Source: Smittium mucronatum (Eukaryota > Kickxellomycota > Harpellomycetes > Harpellales > Legeriomycetaceae). From it: a stretch of DNA of 20,158 bases. The position numbers were made by a program, and so were the translations under genes. Positions within the stretch are counted from its first letter, which is position 1; the number at the start of each line of letters is the position of its first letter. Under the pieces are notes generated by a model, which did not search any database, had not been told where the DNA came from, and saw nothing but the letters and a program-made list of their open reading frames with translations. The stretch spans positions 1 through 20,158 of the forward strand of contig LSSL01003388.1 in assembly GCA_001953115.1 (NCBI GenBank), in the 5' to 3' direction. This document shows, one piece after another, positions 11,191 through 20,158 of the stretch.

Positions 11191-13076
11191 CCATATAGTT
11201 CTAGACCTTATAATATTTCAGTTATCAATAACCACTTTTTTTTTGAATCTTTGTGTATAATGAGTTTGTGTTTTAATTTTTAAAGATTTTTTTTTGATTC
11301 TAAGTTGCGAAAATTGAGACAAATTTGCGGATAAGAATCAAAATCAATAAAGAAAGACAAATTATGCTCCCAAAATTGAGAATTAAAAAAATTTCCATTT
11401 TTTTATTGGTTATTTTTTATAAAACAAATAATTTTGTAATTTACAGACCTGAATAATTAGCAAAGGAAATAATTGAACATAAACAAAATGATTCGACATA
11501 AAAGCAATTTTTTAGATATATTAAAACTCATCTAGAATTTTTTTTTGTATTACGATTTTTTTTGCAAAATAACACCATTAAAAACTATACTGATAAATTC
11601 AAGAGTGGTTTCAAAATAAATTATCTGGTACGAGATTATATTGGAATAAAAAAATCTATCACTCAAATTCTCATTTCAAATTTTATATTCATCAATAATT
11701 TTTATGGAATTAAAATGCAGACTCCGGCTATTTTACACCTAAAAATGTAGTATCTAACTTTTTTTTAATAATCAATACGCTAAAAAATTTTACTCTATTT
11801 AATTTATTAATTACACCAAAATGTTTTTCTATATTTTGCATTTTCAGAGAAACTAGTCAATCAAAAAATTTCAAGTAAATTTTTTTCATTAAAATATCAC
11901 ATTTGGTGTGTATAAATTTCCTATTTTTAATATATTCGGTTAAATGTATAGAAAATGGGTGATAAATAATTTTATTATGCTTTTTTGCCTATGCATACTT
12001 ACATAAAAAAATATTAATAATAAACTTTACTACTACCAGATCAATCATAAAAAACCGAAAATATCTTTGCAGCCTGTTTATTTTTATACAAATTGTGAAA
12101 ATAAAATCATGATTTTTTTAGTGTAATGAAATACAGAATAAAAATATTAAAGTTATGAAAGCAATAAAAAAATCCTGATTTACATATTTCTTTAAAATAA
12201 GAAAGATTATATGATTATTTATCCACCTATGCTACCATTGAAATAATTTCAAACCTTTGTATTTAACATTTTTGTAAAAAAAAAAATTCAAAGAACTTGT
12301 ATATTGAAATCGGTCAAAATAATATCAGAAAGATTCCAATTATCTCAAACCGATTTTTTTGTCTAAAAAAGCTATAATTTAAATATACTCGATTTAATTG
12401 TATTGAAATAATTATCTTTGGAAAAACATATACGATCAAATATATTTATAAGACGAAAATGTTTTAATAGCATTACCACCTGATTTTTTTTTCAAATTAT
12501 GTTTTGGCTTCATAAAATTTAAAGGATCATTTAAAATTAAATAATGATAAAATTGATATAAAAACTCTTTAAAAAATCTAAATTTTCTAAAAAATGTAAT
12601 GAGTTCTTTATTTTTCAATTCTCATACATAAAATTTGACTAAATTGGGTTTTCAATTTAGATTTGTAATATTTTTTATTGGATTTATAAATAAAATGAAA
12701 ACAAATTTAATATTTAATATTTCTGATTGTCTGAGATGTGTTTTTTAAGATACATCTTGTTATTCCCCCTTTTTTTTGGACGATGAAATTTTTATGTTTA
12801 TAAGATCTAGAGATGATTTTTTTTTTAAATAATGATATATGTGTTTGCATTTTTTATGCTTTAAAAATTGAAAGAGATCGCAAAATATAATTTTGCAGCT
12901 ATTCGTATTTTAAAAAACTTCATTATGGAAATATCGCTATGTATTTATTATTATTCTTGGAGACTGGAATTGCTAGCTGAAATAAAATTTTATTTTGTAT
13001 AAAAAAATTCGGTTTGATCAATTTCTTGTAAAACTAAAATTATCGTAGAGATTAATTTTTAATTCCCCATGAATAT
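11190..13076. other. AT-rich DNA, no firm gene
   Basis: Nothing could be assigned. Two short open stretches are mildly protein-like: plus 11562-11750 (with NYTDKFKSGFKINYLVRDYI, vaguely like the beta-barrel tail seen after some transposase or integrase domains) and minus 12436-12618 (with NDPLNFMKPKHNLKKKSGGN). Both are isolated, about 60 codons long and without a known motif. Confidence 0.35.
11296..11339. repeat. Imperfect hairpin, second copy of the 4.4 kb motif
   Basis: GATTCT (11296-11301) pairs with AGAATC (11334-11339), with further imperfect pairing inside (GCGAAAATT against AAATTTGCG). Its core, 11307-11330, matches 4402-4425 at 20 of 24 positions in direct orientation. Confidence 0.4.
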
Positions 13077-14320
13077 TTATTCCCCTTTATCATAGTTAGG
13101 AATTTTCGCAAACGAATCTTTTTCAACAGAAATATCCAGAACTATTGATCCGGACATATCAATACACTCTAACATATCTAGCTTTCTCCGGTTCATATAT
13201 TTGTTTTTAAGGGCAAGGTTGAACCTTTCAAGGATGTCTTTTGTACTAGGACCCAATATTTTAGATCCTTCAAACCAAGAAGAATTAATTTGAATTTGGT
13301 TTTTGACAAAATATTAAATGTAAATTTTAACCCCCTTAAAATTTTCCCATTTTTCCAAAAAAAATAATTCAATTTACATCAAATTCCTCTCTGTTATTTG
13401 ATGCTGTAAATATTGTATACCTTCAAAAGATTTAATTTTAAATTCAGAAAAATATTTTATCCCCTTAATTACGTTTCTGCAGATGTATTAGCAGCAATAA
13501 ATTCTTTAAATATTTTTATCAAACTCTTCCACAGCTCTTGTTGTAGAAGACGAAAATTATGCTATTATATGTGTAGGATTGAAACCGGGGAAATCTTTTT
13601 CTACCTTATTTCTTAATTCAGAAAATACATAGTAATAATTTACTCATGACTTCTTTGAAACTATGGATATACCATTTAAAATAAATGTACTATTCGCGCC
13701 TGATAATTCAATTATTATTGCTGGAAAATAAATATTTATTAGTCTATGCGTGGCATATATATGAATCATTTTCAACTTACTAGCCATTTCCAATAAATTT
13801 TTTGAAGATATTAAGATGACGATTTTATCTAAAAATAAACTTTCATTCAATAAACTTGTTTTATTTATCACGGGTTCTATATATGACTTTGGAATTTTTT
13901 ATATAACTATAAATTTATATTTTATCTTAGGTCGTAAAGAATAAAAAAAACTGCGGTGTTTTTTTAATTCATATAAAGTACTCAATTAATCATTATATTT
14001 ATATATCCTTTTCATGATAAGATATTTTAAAGATTTACAATTTTCGCAGCAATATATAATTTATGAATGTTTCTTCAAAGCCCTCCTCGCTATAATTTTC
14101 ATTTTTTTAACTAAATTATCATTCTCTACTTTAGATGTTTCGCCTATATACTTTGTTTGATTCTCATTTTCCGGAAGCATAGATGTTTGAATAGCTGATT
14201 TTTTTATTTTAATTTTAAAAAAATTAACACATTTTTAGTGGAAAAATTTAAATACACCCTTTTATAATCTTTGTTTATGTATTTAAATCGGTTGATATAT
14301 ATTTTTTACAAGATTTCTAG
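13077..14320 (-). pseudogene. Mutator-like (MULE) transposase pseudogene, FLYWCH-like N-terminus
   Basis: This was a DDE transposase of the Mutator-like superfamily. One minus-strand frame runs from about 14231 to a TAA at 13077-13079 (about 384 codons) with nine internal stops and no frameshift. The N-terminal part resembles a worn FLYWCH finger (NKDYKRVYLNFSTKN in one frame, then KCVNFFKIKIKKSAIQTS in the main frame) followed by NQTKYIGETSKVENDNLVKK and MKIIARRALKKHS. LYELKKHRSFFYSLRPK (about 13975-13925) precedes the catalytic part. NLLEMASKLKMIHIYATHRL and NIYFPAIIIELSGANSTFIL (about 13800-13680) match the segment after the D-G-T-F motif. VNYYYVFSELRNKVEKDFPG and FNPTHIIA-stop-FSSSTTRAVEEFDKNI fit the second-Asp region, with the Asp replaced by a stop. 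IYCC-stop-YICRNVIKGIKYFS fits the C/W-H motif. INSSWFEGSKILGPSTKDIL and ERFNLALKNKYMNRRK (about 13290-13180) match the MULE W-x-E-G...P-S-T-N-x-x-x-E-x-x-N block. The D-G-T-F motif itself is not readable (FLDKIVILISSKN stands there). Confidence 0.85.
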
Positions 14321-14890
14321 CGTCTTATCATAATAAAAAATATTCAAAAAAACTAGCAAATAAATTTCTCTGTGTAAAATAACGATTCTTGTTAACAAAT
14401 AGAAAAAACGCAAAACTATTTTGTATTGGTTTACATAATTAAGAATATATTTTGGCCTATAAATGCTGATTATGAATTTAGATTATATTTTTATAACTAA
14501 TTTCTAACTTTGAATTTTGAAAAATTAAGCTGCTAACGAAATTCAGGCCTATGGATGAAATGGAGGATTTTTTTTGGATATTATTTAAATTAAAAAAAAT
14601 TAAATCATGTTTTTCAAATGTTTTATGAAGTGATATAATAATCGGATATATTAATATAAAATTTTAGAAATTGAGAAAATTGACTTATTTTGAGTTGAAG
14701 GGGTTTAATTGAAACATTGGGCTACCAGAACAATAGGTGGGGTTATTTCAATAATATGAATATTATACAAATAAAAAAAAATTAAAAAGAATTCGCAAAT
14801 AATAATTTATGAAATTATTTGATTTTGTATTAGATAAAAGGACATACACCAAAAAAAAGAATTTATTCGATCATATTGAAAAAATGGCGT

Positions 14891-14906
14891 TATATTAGTA
14901 AATATT
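14891..14906 (+). repeat. Target-site duplication, left copy
   Basis: TATATTAGTAAATATT is repeated exactly at 15063-15078, on the other side of the inserted retroposon. Confidence 0.9.
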
Positions 14907-15062
14907 CCCTTGAACCAATGCCCAGTGGGTACGGAGCCGCTAGAGCGACAGATGGGAGTGGGATGAAATCTTATTATTTTTTTCTTTTTATTGTATTTTT
15001 ATTTTAGTTTTATTCTAGTATTTAATATTATAAATAAATTCCCTTTAAAAAAAAAATGTATA
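14907..15062 (+). mobile_element. Short polyadenylated retroposon (SINE or 5'-truncated LINE tail)
   Basis: A 156-base insertion begins CCCTTGAACCAATGCCCAGT, has an unusually GC-rich core (about 14919-14966), and continues with a T-rich then A/T-rich part. It carries an AATAAA signal (15033-15038) and ends close to a run of ten A (15047-15056) plus TGTA. It is flanked by a perfect 16-base direct repeat. AATAAA, a poly-A tail and a target duplication of this length are the marks of LINE-driven target-primed insertion. The source RNA is not recognised. No tRNA- or 7SL-like promoter boxes were confirmed, so a truncated LINE 3' end, a SINE or an mRNA fragment all remain possible. The opposite arm of the palindrome carries the empty site. 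Confidence 0.85.
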
Positions 15063-15078
15063 TATATTAGTAAATATT
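15063..15078 (+). repeat. Target-site duplication, right copy
   Basis: Exact repeat of 14891-14906. Sequence after it (GATTTATGTCA) continues the palindrome arm. The base before each copy differs (T at 14890, A at 15062), which fixes the length at 16. Confidence 0.9.
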
Positions 15079-15236
15079 GATTTATGTCAAAAAAACAAAT
15101 TAATTGAAATAAACGGATATTTATCAATATAACACGATTTTTTCAATAAAAATGAATTTTCTATATAAAAATCAGCTAAGTTAATAATTTCGCATTTACT
15201 TGAAATAGCATTTTTTTACCAAATTGGATCAAAAAT

Positions 15237-15726
15237 ATCAAAATGCATATATGTACTCAGGATAAAAATATTTTGTGTTATTTATGATATCAGCCGTTTA
15301 AAATTTTCAGGATTTTTTTTCAGAAACACTCTATTATTATGCATCAATGACTACACTCTGTTATATTATTACTTATTCTGTTAGTATAAAATATTTTTTG
15401 TTTTTTTGATAACATTAATAAAGGGGAAATGCCATTTTTTCAAATATAGAGTCTATAAATACCTATTCAATTGAAAGTTTACTTTTTTCACTATATAGTT
15501 ATGAATATCCGTAACAATATCATTCACAGTTAATTAAAAATTAGCCAAAAGTTATTGAATGTCAATATCAATATCCAATCTTTCTGTCTTATGTTTTAAT
15601 ATACTTGAAAATACGTTGAGAAAAAAAAAATCAAAATCAAAACATTTTTTTAAGTATAAAATATACTACTGATCTCATTTTAAAATATTATGAATATATT
15701 TCAAAATAATCGATTTATTTTGTTAA
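15237..15726. other. Spacer at the centre of the inverted repeat
   Basis: About 490 bases between the two inner arms. AT-rich, with no open frame or recognised motif. It separates the arms enough for the palindrome to be tolerated as DNA. Confidence 0.6.
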
Positions 15727-16063
15727 TTTTGATCCAATTTAGTAAAAAAATAATATTTCAAGTAAATGCGAAATTATTAACTTAGCTGATTTTTATATAG
15801 ATAATTCATTTTTATTGAAAAAATCGTGTTATATTGATAAATATCCGTTTATTTCAATTACTTAGTTTTGTTGACATAAATCAATATTTACTAATATAAC
15901 GCCATTTTTTCAATGATCGAATCAACTCTTTTTTTTGGTTTACATCCTTTTATTTAATACAAAATCAAATAATTTCATAAATTATTATTTGCGAATTCTT
16001 TTTAATTTTTTTTTATTTGTCGAATATTCATATTATTGAAATAACCCCACCTATTGCACTGGT
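15727..16063 (-). repeat. Inner inverted repeat, right arm (empty insertion site)
   Basis: Inverted copy of 14724-15236. At about 15878-15911 it reads straight through the point where the left arm carries the retroposon: inverted, GGCGTTATATTAGTAAATAT continues directly with TGATTTATGTC and has a single copy of the 16-base target. Confidence 0.9.
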
Positions 16064-17080
16064 CATATATTCAGAATCATTTGAAAGTTGACGAAATTTT
16101 CAAATAAATATGAATTTATCAATTTCACTCGTTTTATTATTTGAACCCGATTTCTCAATTTCCCAAAATTTATATTAAAATAATATTCGATTACGTCAAA
16201 TTTTTCATTATAAGCTTCATATGACAGAAATGATGCATTTTTTTCATTATTGACGCAAAATATAAATAAAAAATTGCATTTTTTACCAACGCTATTCTAT
16301 TTAAACTTTATAAAAAATTTCAGTTATATAATACAGAGCTGTTCCAAAATTATCCATTAAATTTTTTTCACTTTTATTACTTTGTTATTAAAAATTACTT
16401 TAGTTAAAAAATCAAATAAATATAACGTATACATAAATAAACGATCAAATTTCACGATTAATTTTAAAGTCTTATTTATTTATTATGGGTAATACTATTA
16501 AATTTGTCAATATCATAAGTTAAGCCTCATAAGTATTTTTTATTTTTGTCTCAGTTTTTTTTTATATTGATAATTTATTAAACCCATAATTAAAAAAACT
16601 AAATTTCACAACTTAATCCCTTTATTATCAAAAGCGATATATTAAATATCTCACATTTAAAAATGCTTAACCTATTACTGTAATTTGAAAAATTTGTTGC
16701 GATTTGTAACAAAATTTGGATATCGATATAAAGATATTATATTGATACGCATTTTGGGAAATTGAGAAATTAGGTTCATCTTGAATACAGCGCGTTAAGT
16801 TGCTAAATTGGCATCAATTTGAAAATGGCTCCAATTTTCAAATGATTCTGTATTTTTCTATTAAACTCGTTTGTAAAAAAATAATTCTGTTTTGTCAATT
16901 TCTAAAATTGCATATTAATATATCCAATTATTATATCACTTCATATAACATTTGAAAATCATGTTTTTATTTTTTTTAATTAAGATAATAGCCAAAAAAG
17001 TCTTTATTTCATTCTAAGGCCTGAATTGCGTTGGTAGCCTATTATATAGTAGCTATAAATTTGCCTAACCGTTCTTAGTT

Positions 17081-19625
17081 TCATTTCCTTAAATTATCTA
17101 GTTCTATTGGTTGATTTCTAATCAATTTGTCAAGTCGAAAATTCAGCTCATTCAAATTATCATTTTTAGATATTTTTTTATTTCTTCTTTTTTTCTGCCC
17201 ATTTTTTTGTGCCATCATTATTAACGTTAAAAATTTTCAAATTGCTAGATATTAATCGAATGAAGTTATTATATTTTAAAAGATCAACATTCATCACCCA
17301 AATCTCATTGTTTTCGACTCGTAGTATATTATTTCTAGCGCAGTGCTATTTTGGTAAAGACTTATTCTGACTTATTTATGATAGTAAAAAAGCACATTTC
17401 TGTATTTCATGTTTTCAAAGTTATTGAACATATTATCGAAAATAAATGTGTGGTCTTTAATGACTTAAATTTTTCATTTCTGTGTTCAAATGAGAGTTTT
17501 TTTACTGTTTTTTAATAGCAATTTATGTAATTTTTTTAATTATAATTTTCAAATAAAAATATTCAATAAAAACCATTTTGATTCGCTGTACAATGGTAGA
17601 AATTTATCTGGTAGATCGTTTTCAACCAATTTAAAATATCCTATCACAATGGGGTTTTCAGATTTATGGGCAGTAACTTCTAAATTTATTATAAAACATT
17701 TTTTGTAATTATTCTCAGATGGTAAGTATATATTCGAGATATTCAATGGTACCGAACTTCTCGGACTGGTTACTTTTTGATTTATATTCCTTCATCTAGG
17801 ATGTTTGTTGAGATTGTTAATACTATATCATCATTATCATTAGTGTTTCGTTATAGTAATTAAAGCGACAAGGCCTTCCCCGTTCTACTTTCCATTTTTT
17901 GATTTCATCTATCCTAATATACAATTCTTGAGTACATATTATATCATATTTAATTATTATTATTATTACGAAAAGTAAAAGAGTTCTTTTCCTTTATTTT
18001 CATTAGAAATTCAGTTAAAATTCCATGACGATATATTAATCATTATTTATTTATATTAGTGTGGAGAATTATTGGAATGTATTTTTACCATACTCAAAAT
18101 AAATTTCGTCACAATATACCTCCATATCGGCATAGTTTTCGCTATTTGTACCTTTAGAGTCTTTGAATGAATTCTATAGTTCATCAAATAATTTTTTTGG
18201 TATATTATCAATTGTAGGCGTATTAGGCGTATGGGGTAATATAGTTTCATTAGTATTGAGATTAATTTCGACAGCATCATTTGAAGTTTCCAGGGATTTC
18301 GATCCTATTTTCAATACTTTTATAACTTCTTTTTATATAAATCTGGTGGGGTTTCATTCCCATCTATCCTTGTTGCTTTTTTCTCGATTGTAATAGCATT
18401 GTTATTTTTGATGCTATTATCTTGTATTTCTGAGATTTGTACTGGTCCAAAGAGGTTTCTATCACTTGAAATTTTGATATTTTTTGAGTTTTTAAATAAA
18501 ATTATATTGGACTCACGTTCTATAAAATTAGTTGATTATTCTACTAGATATAGGGTTTTAGTATTCGAGTTAAATTTTTTACTATATTCAGAGTTTATCG
18601 AATTTAATTAAGACTTATTTGCAGAGGCTGGAAGTATTTTTTGCATTTGAATAGTATCGGTGGTGAATGTGTTATTAAAAGATATGGTAGATACTAGGTT
18701 TTCTTGTTGTTTATGAGGTTTAATAAATCTTTTTGGGAGGAAAATTCGAGATCTGTGTTTAGAACTTGTTCACCATTTAAATTTTCAAAGAGATTGTTTG
18801 ACTCTGAAGAGGCCTTATATATTTTTTGGTTATTTTCTTCTATAATTTTTTTTCTGATTTTGGAGGATTGGATTCCTGGTTTTTTTTCACCAGTGTCTGG
18901 ATTCTTTTTGAATCCATAAACTGTATGACCTTCTGATGCAAAATACGAAAAAATTGGTACGCACCCAATAAAAATCAATGGCCTATTGGGGTTTTATACT
19001 AAAATTATGCTGAGTAGTTGTTTTTCTTTTACATGATTGATTGTGACAGACATTTTTTTATAAGTTACGAGTCAGATTCATTGCATTTTAAAGCTAAAAG
19101 TTCTACTACTTCTGATATTTCGTAAAAAAAATTGTACATTTCTTTGAAAAATTCGTATATTGGGGCATTAAAGATGTTCGGCATTTTAATAATAGTTATA
19201 TTGTCATCTTTAATCACAATTTAAACTCAAATCGAATTCCACCCACTTGTAAATCCGATTTTGGGAGTTTTTTTTTGCATCCGAAAGCTTGTTAAACATC
19301 ACCATGACAATATTTTTAGCGTCTTTAAAACATTGAATTTTCTTTAAATTGTCATACTTAAAGGTGTTTCACAAGATTTTTTTTTATATTTTAATTTAGA
19401 AAGTGAGACTCCAATAGAGTTTTTATTTGTATCTCTATAGAGTATCGGAGATGGTTCAGGCAACGAATCTTTACAAAGATTTTTGTCAGAGAAGTTTGAG
19501 GTTGTGTTTCTTGCATTAACGTGTTGAGTGTTGTTTAACACAGATCCCGAATATAGGTTTTATGAACTCATTAGGCTCAGAGGAGCAAATATGTCTATAG
19601 AAAATATCACTTTTTGTTTTTTTTC
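17081..19625 (-). pseudogene. Long decayed gene, unknown Asn/Ser/Lys-rich protein
   Basis: No family is recognised. On the minus strand, successive frames join into about 2.5 kb of protein-like sequence. These are: a start region with VIFSIDIFAPLSL (about 19605-19565), then NNTQHVNARNTTSNFSDKNL and CKDSLPEPSPILYRDTNKNS (19541-19344); FKYDNLKKIQCFKDAKNIVM and VMFNKLSDAKKNSQNRIYKW (about 19361-19240); IKDDNITIIKMPNIFNAPIY and EFFKEMYNFFYEISEVVELL (19218-19095); IFIGCVPIFSYFASEGHTVY and GFKKNPDTGEKKPGIQSSKI (18978-18860); NLVSTISFNNTFTTDTIQMQ through NLFGPVQISEIQDNSIKNNN (about 18694-18390); LETSNDAVEINLNTNETILP (18290-18230); ADMEVYCDEIYFEYGKNTF (about 18135-18078); ELYIRIDEIKKWKVERGRPC (17930-17870); SNIYLPSENNYKKCFIINLE and SENPIVIGYFKLVENDLPDK (17746-17610); and lastly NDNLNELNFRLDKLIRNQPI to a TGA at 17081-17083. 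Roughly eight frame changes and many stops mark it as dead. It may be more than one gene. The low-complexity composition resembles secreted or surface proteins of AT-rich parasites, which is inference only. Confidence 0.6.
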
Positions 19626-20158
19626 GAAAATTCAAGGTTTTAAGTAGTTTGATAAGACTTTTGACTCTTAAAGGCTAATTTAAAAAATAAAATTCTCAAG
19701 AGAGTTATGTTTTTTTATTATTATATTGCATTGCTCAATATATATAGTTTTAGGTTGGGAAAATCAAATTAAAATTATTTTTAAAGAATACAAGCCGTCA
19801 ATAAATCAAAAAAAATAAATAAAAAAGGTTTCAAGGATATATTTTCGCACTTTCAAATATATAAGATTTAAAAATCATCATATTTAATATTTAGACTTAT
19901 TATTATGTGATTTTACGTCATCTTTCTTTATGAGATTTGTTATTCCTACAAAAAAAATTAATGAAAATTTACTTTCTGAATCTTTTTAAATAAAATTATT
20001 AGTATTTTATGATACTTTCTATATATTTGGGTATTTTCCCAAAAAGTAATTAAAAAAATATCTGATATGCGAAACCTAGATTTACTCAGATCTAACTGGG
20101 CTAAAAAATAATGTTTAAATAAAAAAAAATTATTGGAAGGTTTTTAGACGTTTTTGGG
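19626..20158. other. AT-rich DNA, nothing recognised
   Basis: No coding stretch, repeat or structured RNA was seen on either strand. The upstream flank or promoter of the decayed minus-strand gene should lie here, but no element stands out. Confidence 0.4.

Larger units (their letters stand above)
14724..15236 (+). repeat. Inner inverted repeat, left arm (interrupted by retroposon)
   Basis: Pairs with 15727-16063. Two runs are identical to the inverted right arm: 14767-14832 (66 bases, matching 15955-16020) and 15101-15158 (58 bases, matching 15803-15860). Other parts show only scattered substitutions. Removing the insertion and one target-site copy makes the arms similar in length. Confidence 0.9.
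14525..17041. mobile_element. Large nested inverted-repeat (fold-back) element
   Basis: This is a 2.5 kb palindromic structure. Its outer ends, 14525-14690 and 16890-17041, are inverted copies that align by eye over their whole length with scattered differences and small gaps. The extreme ends read GCTGCTAACGAAATTCAGGC on the left and GCTACCAACGCAATTCAGGC on the right when inverted. Inside lies a much better conserved inverted repeat (14724-15236 with 15727-16063). Between 16064 and 16889 there are extra diverged copies of the outer unit, one in each orientation (around 16120-16200 and 16740-16870), so the right half is longer than the left. No open reading frame of interest lies inside, so it is non-autonomous (a fold-back or MITE-like element). 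Long terminal repeats are common in MULEs and a MULE pseudogene lies 200 bases away, but no shared sequence links them. A target-site duplication was not found. Confidence 0.75.

Noticed and set aside
16340..16385. Possible mariner/Tc1-like terminal repeat (CAGAGCTGTTCCAAAATTA)
   Set aside because: No inverted partner or transposase remnant was found nearby; the resemblance is short.
14525..17041. Assembly artefact explaining the palindrome
   Set aside because: The arms differ by substitutions, indels and a complete insertion with target duplication, which a simple inverted misjoin would not produce. Long reads would still be the decisive test.
17951..17970. TTA/ATT microsatellite
   Set aside because: Only a few units long in AT-rich DNA; not notable.
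18163..18611. Plus-strand open frames of 70-76 codons
   Set aside because: Antisense to the minus-strand decayed gene, whose reading has better protein-like composition there.
1..20158. tRNA, rRNA, CRISPR arrays, bacterial promoters or terminators
   Set aside because: No cloverleaf, rRNA core motif, regularly spaced repeat or bacterial gene organisation was seen by eye.

Overview
The window is very AT-rich eukaryotic-type DNA with no intact protein-coding gene of convincing length, no rRNA or tRNA, and no bacterial features (no operons, ribosome-binding sites or CRISPR). Reading both strands shows that it is a graveyard of decayed genes and transposable elements. Several long stretches translate into recognisable protein families, but they are broken by in-frame stops and small frameshifts. 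The set of elements (a BED-finger hAT transposase, a MULE transposase, and a non-LTR reverse transcriptase with a C-terminal Cys/His finger) plus extreme AT content would fit an AT-rich microsporidian or an arthropod. The sequence alone does not settle which.

Layout: 1-770 holds a broken plus-strand gene with a weak cupin-like motif. 860-1380 has a minus-strand coding-like remnant. 2110-3899 is a near full-length hAT transposase pseudogene (minus). 3900-8780 is mostly unassigned AT-rich DNA with weak coding-like patches (about 5930-7400 minus, 7655-8660 plus). 8780-11190 is a decayed LINE (minus) with readable reverse transcriptase motifs and a degenerate CCHC finger. 11190-13076 is unassigned. 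13077-14320 is a MULE transposase pseudogene (minus) that keeps one reading frame across about 390 codons, interrupted only by stops.

14525-17041 is a large fold-back structure: an inner inverted repeat with perfectly matching runs of 66 and 58 bases around a spacer of about 490 bases, and outer, more diverged terminal inverted repeats. A small polyadenylated retroposon (14907-15062) with a 16-base target-site duplication has inserted into the left arm. The right arm preserves the unfilled site, so the insertion can be dated relative to formation of the palindrome within one molecule. 17081-19625 is a long decayed minus-strand gene of unknown function, about 2.5 kb, rich in Asn/Ser/Lys and readable in successive frames. 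The last 530 bases show nothing recognisable.

Nothing here appears to work together as a living pathway. The region reads as non-selected DNA (repeat-rich, subtelomeric or heterochromatic, by inference) where several transposon classes landed and decayed. All translations and alignments were done by eye; family names rest on motifs, not on database searches.
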